A DNA stretch of 33,483 nt from ZC4RG30 sp964455685 (GCA_964455685.1 CAYVZE010000024.1:1-33483), one strand, 5' to 3'. Shown: positions 20,334-28,932, numbered from the stretch's first letter. The notes: generated from the sequence alone by a model not told the origin. Made by a program: numbers and translations.

Positions 20334-21677
20334 ATGAGTGAATCCTTCGATCTGGTCGTGCTGGGCGGCGGCAGCGGCGGCATTGCCACTGCGCGACGTG
20401 CCGCCGAACATGGCGCGCGGGTGGCGCTGGTGGAGGCCGGCCGCCTGGGCGGCACCTGCGTGAACGTGGGCTGCGTGCCCAAGAAGCTGATGTGGAATGC
20501 GGCCGAGCTGGCCGGCGCCCTCGACGATGCCCGCGGCTACGGCTTCGACGTCACCGTCGGCGGCCACGACTGGAAGGGATTGAAGGCGCGCCGCGACGCC
20601 TACGTGGCGCGGCTCAACACCATCTACGAGGGCAACCTCGCGCGCAGCGGGGTGGAGCTGGTGCGCGGCTACGGCCGTCTGCTGCCCGGGCGCTGCATCA
20701 AGGTCAACGGCCGCCGCCTGGTGGGCGAGCGGGTGGTGCTGGCCACGGGCGGACGGCCACGCAGGCCGGCCATCCCGGGTGCGCAGCTGGGGCTGGACTC
20801 GGACGGGTTCTTCGAGCTCGACCACCAGCCCGAACGCGTCACCATCGTCGGCAGCGGCTACATCGCGCTGGAGCTGGCGGGAGTGTTCGGCGCGCTGGGC
20901 AGCACGGTCACGCTGGTGGCCCGTGGCAGCACCGTGCTGCGCAGCTTCGACCCGCTGCTGGTCGAGGCGGCCACCGAGGGGCTGAAGGAGCTGGACGTGG
21001 CCATGCACATGGACTGCCAGCCCACGGCGCTGAAGCGCGGGGCCGATGGCCGGCTGGATCTGGAACTGGGCAAGGGCGACACGCTGGTCGGCCAGGACGT
21101 GGTGATCTGGGCCGTCGGTCGCGACCCCCTGGTCGACTGCATCGATCCCGCCGTGCGCCGCACGGCCGAGGGTTTCATCGAGGTGGACGAGTTCCAGGAA
21201 ACCTCGGTGCCGGGCGTGTTCGCGGTCGGCGACATCACCGGCCGGGCGCCGCTGACGCCGGTGGCCATCGCCGCCGGAAGGCGCCTGGCCGACCGCATCT
21301 GGGGCGGCATGGCCGGGCGCAAGCTCTCCTACGAGAACATCCCCACCGTGGTGTTCTCGCATCCGCCGCTGGGCACCGTGGGCCTGACCGAGCCGGAGGC
21401 GCGGCAGCGCTTCGGCGATGATGCGGTGAAGGTCTACCGTTCCTCGTTCGTGCCCATGTACCACGCGCTGACGGAAGCCAGGCCGCGCACGCACATGAAG
21501 CTGGTGACGGCAGGACCGGAGCAGCGCGTCGTGGGCGTGCACCTGGCTGGTCGCGGCGTCGACGAGATGCTGCAGGGGTTCGCCGTGGCGGTGCGCATGG
21601 GGGCCACCAAGCGCGACTTCGATGATACGGTAGCCATCCATCCCACTGCGGCCGAAGAACTGGTGACCATGCGCTAG
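20334..21677 (+). CDS. gor: glutathione-disulfide reductase
   Basis: This 447-residue flavoprotein reduces glutathione disulfide with NADPH in the cytoplasm. FAD-binding motif GGGSGG (11-16), redox-active Cys42 and Cys47 in GGTCVNVGCVPKK, NADPH-binding GSGYIALELAG, and two arginines in VTLVARGSTVLRSFD that mark NADPH specificity. The C-terminal catalytic His436-Glu441 is in HPTAAEE. No clear Shine-Dalgarno precedes ATG 20334, and the whole gap to the divergent prlC start is 18 bases, so the transcript may be leaderless or start inside prlC. It is first in a tight operon with a GltS-like transporter (7 bases) and a glycerophosphodiesterase. Confidence 0.95.
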   Translation: MSESFDLVVLGGGSGGIATARRAAEHGARVALVEAGRLGGTCVNVGCVPKKLMWNAAELAGALDDARGYGFDVTVGGHDWKGLKARRDAYVARLNTIYEGNLARSGVELVRGYGRLLPGRCIKVNGRRLVGERVVLATGGRPRRPAIPGAQLGLDSDGFFELDHQPERVTIVGSGYIALELAGVFGALGSTVTLVARGSTVLRSFDPLLVEAATEGLKELDVAMHMDCQPTALKRGADGRLDLELGKGDTLVGQDVVIWAVGRDPLVDCIDPAVRRTAEGFIEVDEFQETSVPGVFAVGDITGRAPLTPVAIAAGRRLADRIWGGMAGRKLSYENIPTVVFSHPPLGTVGLTEPEARQRFGDDAVKVYRSSFVPMYHALTEARPRTHMKLVTAGPEQRVVGVHLAGRGVDEMLQGFAVAVRMGATKRDFDDTVAIHPTAAEELVTMR

Positions 21678-21684
21678 GCGCCTG

Positions 21685-22899
21685 ATGCTGAAGCTGAACC
21701 TCGTCAATACGCTGGCCTTCTCCGGCGTGGTGCTGATGCTGGGCTACCTGCTGCGGCGGGTCTTCCCGGTGCTGGCGCGCCTGAACCTGCCGGCGGTGGT
21801 GCTCGGCGGCCTGCTGGTGTCGGTGGCGGTGCTCATCGCGCGCAATTACGAGGTGACGCTGTTCGAGGTCGACACCACGCTGCGCTCGCCGCTGATGATC
21901 GCGTTCTTCACCACCGTCGGCTTCGCGGCCAGCGTGTCGATGCTGCGCGTGGGCGGCCCGCAGGTGGTGATCTTCCTGGTCGTGGCCACGGTGTTCGTGG
22001 TGCTGCAGAACGTGCTCGGCGTGCTGGTGGCGATGCTGTTCGGCCTGGACCCGCTGTTCGGCCTGCTGGCGGGTTCGGTGACGCTGGCCGGCGGGCCGGC
22101 CACGGGGCTGGCCTTCGCGCCGCTGTTCGAGCAGGCCGGGGTCGAGGGCGCGGCGCCGGTGGCGCTGGCCATGGCCATGGCCGGCATCGTGTCCGGCGCG
22201 TTGATCGGCGGGCCCGCCGGCGGCTGGCTGATCGAGCGCTTCCGCCTCTCGGCCAGTCCGGGCGCCGTATCGCCGGCGCCCGCATCCCCGCCTGCAGCAG
22301 CCGCCGAGGCTGCCGCCGGCGCGGGCGATGAGGAAGGCGCCGAGACCTGGGCGGTGATGAAGAACGTGGTGATGCTGCTGGTGGCGATGGCGCTGGGCTC
22401 GTGGCTGTCGGCATGGATCGAGGCGCGCGGCATCACGCTGCCGGCCTACATCGGCGCCATGATCGTGGCCTCGGTGATCCGCAACCTCGACGACCTCACC
22501 GGCTGGTTCGGCCTGTCGATGCGCATCCTGGATACCATCGGTGCCATCTCGCTGTCGCTGTTCCTGGCCATGGCGCTGATGACGCTGGAGCTGTGGGAGC
22601 TGTCCAGCCTGGCGCTGCCGCTGGTGGTAAGCCTGCTGGCCCAGGTCGTGCTGATCCTGTTCAGCGTGCCGCTGATCTTCCGCCTGATGGGCCGCGACTA
22701 TGAGTCGGCGGTGATGGGCAGCGGCTTCGTCGGCTTCATGCTCGGCACCACCGCCAACGCGATGGCGGTGATGCGCGCGCTGGTGGAGCGCTACGGTCCC
22801 GCGCCGCGCGCCTTTCTGGTGGCGCCGCTGGTGGGTGCCTTCTTCATCGACTTCATCAACGCGTTGCTGGTGACCTGGGGCATCAACCTGCTGCAATGA
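21685..22899 (+). CDS. GltS-family sodium-dependent transporter
   Basis: This 404-residue inner-membrane protein aligns along its length with E. coli sodium/glutamate symporter GltS: TLRSPLMIAFFTTVGF, LDPLFGLLAGSVTLAGG, ISLSLFLAMALMTLELWELSSLALP and VGAFFIDFINALLVTWG. Two regions thought to line the substrate path differ: GGHGTG in E. coli is GGPATG here (136-141), and the GHCGFGLGAT region is GFVGFMLGTT. Substrate could therefore be glutamate, aspartate or another anion. An Ala/Pro/Glu-rich cytoplasmic loop (about 188-220) is longer than usual. It sits 7 bases after gor, and its stop overlaps the glycerophosphodiesterase start (ATGA). Coupling of glutamate uptake with glutathione metabolism is an attractive inference. 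Confidence 0.88.
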   Translation: MLKLNLVNTLAFSGVVLMLGYLLRRVFPVLARLNLPAVVLGGLLVSVAVLIARNYEVTLFEVDTTLRSPLMIAFFTTVGFAASVSMLRVGGPQVVIFLVVATVFVVLQNVLGVLVAMLFGLDPLFGLLAGSVTLAGGPATGLAFAPLFEQAGVEGAAPVALAMAMAGIVSGALIGGPAGGWLIERFRLSASPGAVSPAPASPPAAAAEAAAGAGDEEGAETWAVMKNVVMLLVAMALGSWLSAWIEARGITLPAYIGAMIVASVIRNLDDLTGWFGLSMRILDTIGAISLSLFLAMALMTLELWELSSLALPLVVSLLAQVVLILFSVPLIFRLMGRDYESAVMGSGFVGFMLGTTANAMAVMRALVERYGPAPRAFLVAPLVGAFFIDFINALLVTWGINLLQ

Positions 22900-23897
22900 G
22901 CGCGCCCCTCCTCATCGGCCACCGCGGCGCGAGCGGTCACCTTCCCGAACACACGCTGGCCTCCTATGCGCTGGCGCTCCTGCAGGGCGCGGACTTCATC
23001 GAGCCGGACCTGGTGGCCACGCGCGACGGCGTGCTGGTCGCGCGCCACGAGAACGAGATCAGCACCACCACCGACGTGGCGGACCATCCCGAGTTCGAGG
23101 ACCGCAAGCGCACGCAGTACATCGACGGCGTGGACGTGTCGGGCTGGTTCACCGAGGACTTCACCCTCGCGGAGCTCAAGACGCTGCGCGCGCGGGAGCG
23201 CATCCCCGAGCTGCGTGCCGGCAACATGCGCTACAACGGCCGCTTCGAGATCCCCACCTTCGAGGAGATCCTGCAGTACGTGGGCTACGTGAACTCGATG
23301 CGCGAGCCCGCGGGGCTGAAGCCCATCGGCGTCTATCCCGAGACCAAGCATCCCTCGCACTTCGCCTCGATCGGCATCCGGCTCGAGCCGCTGCTGCTGG
23401 ATACCCTCAAGCGCTGCGCCGGTGCGGCGCCGGTGTTCATCCAGTCGTTCGAGGTGGGTAACCTGCGCTACCTGCGCCGCCAGTGCGAGTATCCGCTGGT
23501 GCAGCTGATTGCCGCCGAAGGCGCGCCCTGGGACCAGTCGCCGGAGAAGGGCGGCACCTACGCCAACATGTCCACGCCCGAGGGCCTCAAGCGCATCGCC
23601 GAATACGCCGACGTGGTGGGCGTGCAGAAGAGCATGGTGGTCAGCGAGTCGCCGGATGGAACGCTGAAGCCGACGGCGCTGGTGGACAACGCGCACGCCG
23701 CAGGGCTCAAGGTGCATGCATGGACGTTCCGCGCCGAGAACATGTTCCTGCCCGTGCGCTTCCGCCGCGGCACGAGCCTGTCGGCGCATGGTGACCTGGC
23801 GGCGGAGATCGAAGTGCACGTGAAGGCCGGCATCGACGGCCTGTTCTGCGACCATCCGGACATTGCGAAGGCAGCCCTCAGGCGCATGCGCTTCTGA
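22896..23897 (+). CDS. glycerophosphodiester phosphodiesterase
   Basis: This 333-residue protein opens with the GDPD motif GHRGASGHLPEHT (residues 8-20; His9 catalytic), followed by ADFIEPDLVATRDGVLVARHE with the metal-binding acids and second His. Later landmarks are YPETKHP and the C-terminal HAWTFRAEN and GIDGLFCDHPDIA. It hydrolyses glycerophosphodiesters from phospholipid turnover to glycerol-3-phosphate and an alcohol. GlpQ-type periplasmic enzymes carry a signal peptide; none is visible here, so a cytoplasmic enzyme is likely. The start overlaps the transporter stop by four bases. Last gene of the gor operon. Confidence 0.93.
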   Translation: MSAPLLIGHRGASGHLPEHTLASYALALLQGADFIEPDLVATRDGVLVARHENEISTTTDVADHPEFEDRKRTQYIDGVDVSGWFTEDFTLAELKTLRARERIPELRAGNMRYNGRFEIPTFEEILQYVGYVNSMREPAGLKPIGVYPETKHPSHFASIGIRLEPLLLDTLKRCAGAAPVFIQSFEVGNLRYLRRQCEYPLVQLIAAEGAPWDQSPEKGGTYANMSTPEGLKRIAEYADVVGVQKSMVVSESPDGTLKPTALVDNAHAAGLKVHAWTFRAENMFLPVRFRRGTSLSAHGDLAAEIEVHVKAGIDGLFCDHPDIAKAALRRMRF

Positions 23898-24043
23898 GGG
23901 ACAACGGCAGCCCGGGCAATCATTGCGTCGACCTGACGCCGCGTGGCGACAGTTCCCCCGATATTGTCCTGGCCGTGGCATCGTCCTGCCGGCAGGGCGC
24001 TATATTCAGGATGCCTCGTTTCCAGGATCCGGGGGGAATGATC

Positions 24044-24559
24044 ATGAAATCCAGATCGAGGAGCGGACTCGTGGCGCTGGCCACAGGGGCATTGCTGGCG
24101 GTGTCCATCGGCGTGCAGGCGCAAGCGCAGGCACCGGGCAGCGGACCGCCGCGCGACGGCATGCGCATGGGAATGGGCGCGCAGCTCGACCGGGCCGGAA
24201 CCCTCCAGCGTTTCGGGCTGGATGATGCGACGCTGAACCTCACCGCCGCGCAGAAGGTGCAGATCGACAACGCCGCGGATGCCTACGTGGCGGAGATGAA
24301 TGCGGTCAACGAGAAGTATCCGTTCACGCCGGGTTCGATGCCCGGCGAGCAGGGCATGGCCGCCCGCCAGAAGGTGCGCGATGCCTTCATCGCGGCAGTG
24401 AACAAGGTGCTCGATGAAGAGCAGCGCAGGAGCTGGGAGGCCGTGCAGGCCGCGCGCCGCGGCGGCATGGGCATGGGACGCGGTGGTCCTCCGGGCGGCA
24501 TGGGTGGCCCCGGGGAAAGGCCCGGCATGCCCGCAAGCCCGCAACCCGGGAATCAGTAG
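24044..24559 (+). CDS. small periplasmic Spy/LTxxQ-like protein with Met/Gly-rich tails
   Basis: The protein has 171 residues from ATG 24044, with a run of G (24031-24036) at proper spacing; ATG 24038 would be too close. The signal peptide (about 1-30) ends VQAQAQA. The mature part has a helical section: TLNLTAAQKVQIDNAADAYV then RQKVRDAFIAAVNKVLDEEQRRSWEAV. That recalls LTxxQ (Spy/CpxP) stress proteins but is not decisive. Met/Gly-rich flanks occur before and after it: GMRMGMGAQ near the start and a Gly-Met-Pro-rich tail from about residue 140. Such tails are disordered and could bind soft metals. A TATATT at 24001-24006 may be a -10 element. Confidence 0.7.
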   Translation: MKSRSRSGLVALATGALLAVSIGVQAQAQAPGSGPPRDGMRMGMGAQLDRAGTLQRFGLDDATLNLTAAQKVQIDNAADAYVAEMNAVNEKYPFTPGSMPGEQGMAARQKVRDAFIAAVNKVLDEEQRRSWEAVQAARRGGMGMGRGGPPGGMGGPGERPGMPASPQPGNQ

Positions 24560-24697
24560 GCTGCCGTCGCCATCAGCCGACAGCCGAATCCGACATTCTT
24601 CACAAAAACTTCGCGCCGCGACCTGCTTCATGCAGGGCTTTGTGCCTGCGCGGCGTAACATGCATTCACCCGTATCCAGACTCAGGAGGAGATCCTC

Positions 24698-25264
24698 ATG
24701 GCCAGGACCAACAAGACAACGCCGATGCTCGCCGCCCTCGTGGCCTGCGGTGCGCTGGGGCTGGCGGCCGCGCCGGCCCATGCGCAGGTGCCGGGCGTGG
24801 ACTTCTACCTCGGCGCCAGCATCGGCCAGAGCAACGCGGACCTGGATGACCTGCCCGAGGTCAGCGACATCGACGAGAAGGACACCGCCTGGAAGATCGT
24901 CGGCGGCGTGCGCATCGCCTCGGTGTTCGGCGCGGAACTGAACTACATCGACTTCGGCTCGGCCGGCATCGATGCGGTGTCCGCCGACTACAAGGGCCTG
25001 GCTGCATACGGCCTGTTCTACCTGCCGCTGCCGCTGCCCATCCTCGACGTGTACGCCAAGGCCGGCCTGGCGAAGATCGACCTCGACATCGATGCCGAGG
25101 ACTTCAGCGCCGACGACACCAAGTTCGCCTACGGGCTGGGCGTGCAGCTCAAGCTCGGTTCCTGGGCGATCCGCGGCGAGTACGAGCGCTTCAAGATCAG
25201 CGACAGCGGCCTTGGCGCCAAGCCGTCGCTGCTGTCAGTGGGCTTCACCAAGTCCTTCCTCTGA
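24698..25264 (+). CDS. small outer-membrane beta-barrel protein
   Basis: The protein has 188 residues, with a strong AGGAGGAG ribosome-binding site at 24684-24691. The signal peptide covers about 1-29 (cleavage after AHA). The mature part consists of alternating strands separated by acidic turns, as in eight-stranded OmpA/OmpW-like barrels: FYLGASIGQSNAD, AWKIVGGVRIASVFGAELNYI, LAAYGLFYLPLP, FAYGLGVQLKLGSWAIRGEYERF, and an ending in Phe-Leu. Function unknown. Asp/Glu-rich turns (DLDDLPEVSDIDEKD, DLDIDAEDFSADD) could bind divalent cations at the surface. The gap to the previous gene is 138 bases, so it probably has its own promoter. Confidence 0.82.
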   Translation: MARTNKTTPMLAALVACGALGLAAAPAHAQVPGVDFYLGASIGQSNADLDDLPEVSDIDEKDTAWKIVGGVRIASVFGAELNYIDFGSAGIDAVSADYKGLAAYGLFYLPLPLPILDVYAKAGLAKIDLDIDAEDFSADDTKFAYGLGVQLKLGSWAIRGEYERFKISDSGLGAKPSLLSVGFTKSFL

Positions 25265-25294
25265 TGAGTCGCTGAAAGACGCCAGGGAGGCGGC

Positions 25295-25816
25295 GTGCTG
25301 CGCGGATTGCTGGATCGACTGGTACTGCTGGCCGGCACCCTTGCCGGCGGATGCGTTCCCGGCTTCATCCAGCAATACCGCCAGCGCGTGGGCGGGCGCC
25401 TCGACCAGGTGCAACTGGACCTGGCGCCCTTCCAGGAGATCGCGCGCCGCTTCCATGGCGGCGACATGGACAGCCTGGTGCATCACCACCTGTCCAGCCC
25501 CGATCCCAGCTTCAACGCCGAGGGCCAGGCGCTGCAGGGCATGCTCGACGCGCTGCAACGGCTGCAGGCCATGGCCGAAGGGCTCAGCGGCACGCTCTGG
25601 CAGCAGATCGCATTCCTGCTGCGCCACTACGATGCGGACATTGGCGCCGCGACCTGGCGCGACCACGTGCCCACCTTCGCGATGAACCCCGACGGCCTGG
25701 TGGTGGCATTCACCATCGGGCTGGCGCTGTGGGCGGCCTTCCTGCTGCTCTGGCAGCTGGGTTCCTGGCTGCTCGATGGGGTGTCGCTGCGGCTGATGGC
25801 CGCGCGCCGGCGCTGA
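25295..25816 (+). CDS. DUF2937-like membrane protein
   Basis: The protein has 173 residues starting at GTG 25295, preceded by AGGGAGG. An N-terminal hydrophobic segment (about 5-25, LVLLAGTLAGGCVPGFI) is followed by QQYRQRVGGRLDQVQLDL and a helical cytoplasmic or periplasmic domain (about 40-130). A second membrane helix lies near 140-160 (VAFTIGLALWAAFLLLWQLGSWL). Length, topology and the PGFIQQYRQRVGGRLD motif match DUF2937, a proteobacterial family of unknown function. It begins 30 bases after the barrel-protein stop, so possibly cotranscribed, and ends convergent with aroE. Confidence 0.75.
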   Translation: MLRGLLDRLVLLAGTLAGGCVPGFIQQYRQRVGGRLDQVQLDLAPFQEIARRFHGGDMDSLVHHHLSSPDPSFNAEGQALQGMLDALQRLQAMAEGLSGTLWQQIAFLLRHYDADIGAATWRDHVPTFAMNPDGLVVAFTIGLALWAAFLLLWQLGSWLLDGVSLRLMAARRR

Positions 25817-25826
25817 GGCCGGCGGT

Positions 25827-26672
25827 TCAGGCGGCGCCGCGCAGTTCCGCGGTCAGCGCGCTGAGCACCGAGGGCGTGTCGGGCCGCACGCCGCGCCACA
25901 GGTAGAACGACTCGGCGGCCTGTTCCACCAGCATCCCCAGTCCGTCCACGGCGCGGGCCACGCCGCGCTGGTGCGCCCAGCGCACGAAGGGTGTTTCGTC
26001 GCGCGCATAGGCCAGGTCGTAGCAGATGCTGTTGGAAGAGACGATGCTGGCTGGCAGCAGCGGCAGCTCACCCGACAGGCTGGCGGCGGTGGCGTTGATC
26101 ACGATGTCCCAGGCCTGGCGGTTGCCGGCCAGGTCCTCATAGGAGATGGCCGACACCTTGCCCATGTCGCTGAAGGCGCTGGCCAGGTCCAGCGCGCGCT
26201 GCACGGTGCGGTTCACGATGCACAGCTGGCTGGGCTTCAGGCCCAGCAGCGGCGCGAGCACGCCGCGGGCCGCGCCGCCGGCGCCGAGCAGCAGCACGCG
26301 CCGCCCGGCGATGCTGATGCCGTGGTTGTTCACCAGGTCGCGCGCCAGGCCGGCGCCGTCGGTGTTGTCGCCGAGCAGGCCGCCCTCCTTGCGCAGGGCG
26401 AGGGTGTTGACCGCACCGGCGCGGCGCGCGCGCGGCGTGAGTTCATCCACCAGCTGCACCGCCGCCTCCTTGTGCGGCACGGTGACGTTCAGTCCCTTGC
26501 CGCCGGAGGCGAAGAACTCGCGCACCACCCGCTCGAACTCGGCGGGCGATGCGTCGATGGTGGTGTAGACCAGGTCCTGGTTCGTCTGGGCCGCGAAGCG
26601 CGAATGGATGAACGGCGAGCGGCTGTGGCTGACGGGATGGCCGATGACGGCGTAACGGTCGGGGGCGCTCAT
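25827..26672 (-). CDS. aroE: shikimate 5-dehydrogenase
   Basis: This 281-residue enzyme reduces 3-dehydroshikimate to shikimate with NADPH in aromatic amino acid biosynthesis, in the cytoplasm. The N-terminal substrate motif SHSRSPFIHS (15-24), catalytic Lys68 in NVTVPHK and Asp105 in GDNTDG are present, as is the nucleotide-binding LLGAGGAARGV and INATAASLSG. NRT in the dinucleotide site (IVNRTVQRA) favours NADP. The start is well placed by homology to the family N-terminus. It lies 53 bases downstream of a PQQ dehydrogenase gene on the same strand and may be read through from it. Confidence 0.96.
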   Translation of the reverse strand: MSAPDRYAVIGHPVSHSRSPFIHSRFAAQTNQDLVYTTIDASPAEFERVVREFFASGGKGLNVTVPHKEAAVQLVDELTPRARRAGAVNTLALRKEGGLLGDNTDGAGLARDLVNNHGISIAGRRVLLLGAGGAARGVLAPLLGLKPSQLCIVNRTVQRALDLASAFSDMGKVSAISYEDLAGNRQAWDIVINATAASLSGELPLLPASIVSSNSICYDLAYARDETPFVRWAHQRGVARAVDGLGMLVEQAAESFYLWRGVRPDTPSVLSALTAELRGAA

Positions 26673-26725
26673 GCGGCTGCGATTCTACCTGCGCCGCCTT
26701 GGCGCCGCCCGTCCCGTTGTCGCCG

Positions 26726-28873
26726 TCACTGCGCGCCGGCGGCCTTGTCCTGGTTGGCGCGCGCGATCACGTAGGCCAGGATGGCGCGGGCGTCCTCGGC
26801 ATCGAACACGTCGTGGAACGAGCTCATGCCGCGCGGTTCGCGCGCACCGGCCATCACCACCTGCTCGAACTGCTCCGGCGTGCGCAGCAGAGGCGTGCGG
26901 CGCAGGTCGGGCAGCAGGCCCACGCCCACCACGCCGGCGCCATGGCAGCTGCCGCACCAGGTCTCGTACAGCGGTGCGCCGCGTGCCACGGTGGCCTCGT
27001 CGGCGGTCAGCGGCGGCGGATCCAGCGGCGGGCGCTGCATCTGCGGCGCCGGCGGCAGCTGTGCCTTGCCGTCGAGCTTGAACACCAGCAGGCGCGACAC
27101 GTTCGGCAGCGCGAAGCCCTTCATGTTGGCATCGCCGCCGATCATGGCCCACGAAGCGCCGGTGCCCACCATGATGGCTACGTACTGCTCCCCGTCGATG
27201 GCGTAGCTGACCGGCGCGGCCACGATGCCGGTCTGCGCCGGGAAGGACCACAGCTGCTCGCCGGTGAGGGCATCCAGCGCGGTGAACTCGCCCGAGCCCG
27301 TGCCCTGGAACACCAGCCCGCCGGCGGTGGCCAGCGCGCCGCCATTGGCCTGGCCGGCGCGCTCCACTCGCCACACCTCGCGCTGGTGCACCGGATCCCA
27401 CGCGATCAGGCGGCCGTAGGTGTTGTCCAGCACCCACTTCGGGTCGAGCGCGGCATTGCCGGAGAAATCCGCGCCGGTGTTGGTGGCCTTCTTCACCGGC
27501 TTGTAGCTCGCCGGGTTGTCGAAGATGAACGGCGTGCCGTGGATGGGCACGTACACCAGCCCGGTCTGCGGGCTGTAGGCCATGGAGTGCCAGGTGTGCA
27601 CGCCGTTGGGGTTGTGCGTGGACTGGAACGGCTTGCCGGTGATGTTGTAGCGCGCCGCCGGGTTCTCCACCGGCCGGCCGGTGGCCAGGTCCACGTGCGT
27701 GGCCCAGGCGATCTCGGTGACGTTCTTCGCCGAGATCAGCTTGCCGTTGGTGCGGTCGAGCACGTAGAAGAAGCCGTTCTTCGGCACCTGCATCAGCACC
27801 TTGCGCACCTCGCCGTCGATGGTGAGGTCGGCGAGGATCATCTGCTGGGTGGCGGTGTGGTCCCAGGTCTCCCCCGGCGTCACCTGGTAGTGCCAGCGGT
27901 AGCTGCCGTCATCCGGGTCGAGCGCGAGGATGGAGGTGAGGAACAGGTTGTCGCCCTTGCCCTCGCTGCGCAGCGAGTGGTTCCACGGTGAGCCGTTGCC
28001 CACGCCTACGTACAGCAGGTCGAGCTCGGGGTCGTACGACATGGAATCCCACACCGTGCCGCCGCCGCCGATCTCCCACCACTTGCCCGACCAGGTGGGC
28101 CGCGCCAGCTCAGCCAGCACGCTGTCGGAGGCGGCGCCGTCGGGACCGTCGGCGGGATTGCCGGGCACGGTGTAGAAGCGCCAGGCCAGCTCGCCGGTAC
28201 CGGCGTCGTAGGCCGACACGTAGCCGCGCACGCCGAACTCGGCGCCGCCGTTGCCGATCAGCACCTTGCCCTTCACCACGCGCGGCGCGCCGGTGATGGT
28301 GTAGGGCAGGGACTGGTCGACGGTGACCACGTCCCAGAGTTTCCGGCCGGTCTTCGAGTCCAGCGCGACCAGGCGGCCGTCGATGGTGCCGACGAAGACC
28401 TTGCCTTCCCACACGGCCACACCGCGGTTGACCACGTCGCAGCAGGCGTTGACGCCGGCCGAGCCGGGTACCTCGGGGTCGAAGGACCACAGCGCCTTGC
28501 CGGTCTTTGCGTCGTAGGCCTTCACCTTGCTCCACGCGGTGGAGACATAGATGACGCCGTCGACCACGATGGGCGTGGCCTCCTGGCCGCGGTTGGTGTC
28601 CATGTCGGCATACCAGGCGAGGCCGAGGCGGCCGACGGTGTCCCGGTTGATGGCGTCGAGCGGGCTGAAGCGCTGCTCGGAGTAGGTGCGGCCGTGCGTC
28701 ATCCACGAGCCCGGCTCGCTGTCGGCATTGACCAGCCGGTCGGCATTGACCGCGGCCTGGCCGATGACGGTGGTGGCGGCGCGCTTCTGGCATCCCGCCG
28801 CAAGGACAGCCGCGAGCATGATCCCCAGCGCGCCGATCTGCACGAGGCGCGGGTGGCCGTTCCGCATAGTCAT
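26726..28873 (-). CDS. lipoprotein quinohemoprotein (PQQ and heme c) alcohol dehydrogenase
   Basis: The protein has 715 residues. ATG 28873 follows GGGGGA at good spacing. The signal peptide ends VLAAGC, a lipobox with Cys28, so the enzyme is probably lipid-anchored and faces the periplasm. The PQQ beta-propeller (about 45-605) carries the vicinal Cys144-Cys145 pair, calcium ligands Glu212 and Asn293 and catalytic Asp338. The residue two after Asp338 is Thr340, not the Asp that marks lanthanide-dependent enzymes, so calcium is predicted. A C-terminal cytochrome domain has CGSCH (640-644) and axial Met683. Family: type II quinohemoprotein ethanol dehydrogenase. It oxidises alcohols and passes electrons through heme c. 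No PQQ synthesis genes are in this window. Confidence 0.94.
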   Translation of the reverse strand: MTMRNGHPRLVQIGALGIMLAAVLAAGCQKRAATTVIGQAAVNADRLVNADSEPGSWMTHGRTYSEQRFSPLDAINRDTVGRLGLAWYADMDTNRGQEATPIVVDGVIYVSTAWSKVKAYDAKTGKALWSFDPEVPGSAGVNACCDVVNRGVAVWEGKVFVGTIDGRLVALDSKTGRKLWDVVTVDQSLPYTITGAPRVVKGKVLIGNGGAEFGVRGYVSAYDAGTGELAWRFYTVPGNPADGPDGAASDSVLAELARPTWSGKWWEIGGGGTVWDSMSYDPELDLLYVGVGNGSPWNHSLRSEGKGDNLFLTSILALDPDDGSYRWHYQVTPGETWDHTATQQMILADLTIDGEVRKVLMQVPKNGFFYVLDRTNGKLISAKNVTEIAWATHVDLATGRPVENPAARYNITGKPFQSTHNPNGVHTWHSMAYSPQTGLVYVPIHGTPFIFDNPASYKPVKKATNTGADFSGNAALDPKWVLDNTYGRLIAWDPVHQREVWRVERAGQANGGALATAGGLVFQGTGSGEFTALDALTGEQLWSFPAQTGIVAAPVSYAIDGEQYVAIMVGTGASWAMIGGDANMKGFALPNVSRLLVFKLDGKAQLPPAPQMQRPPLDPPPLTADEATVARGAPLYETWCGSCHGAGVVGVGLLPDLRRTPLLRTPEQFEQVVMAGAREPRGMSSFHDVFDAEDARAILAYVIARANQDKAAGAQ

Positions 28874-28932
28874 GTCATTCCCCCTTGTTCCCTGGTCGCG
28901 TCCGCTTCGGGTGCGGATTCTTGCCAGGGGCG

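Noticed and set aside
26726..28873. Possible quinate/shikimate PQQ dehydrogenase because it sits beside aroE.
   Set aside because: The sequence is a soluble-type quinohemoprotein alcohol dehydrogenase with a C-terminal heme c; quinate dehydrogenases have N-terminal membrane helices and no heme domain.
26726..28873. Lanthanide-dependent (XoxF/PedH-like) dehydrogenase.
   Set aside because: The residue two after catalytic Asp338 is Thr340 instead of the lanthanide-coordinating Asp.
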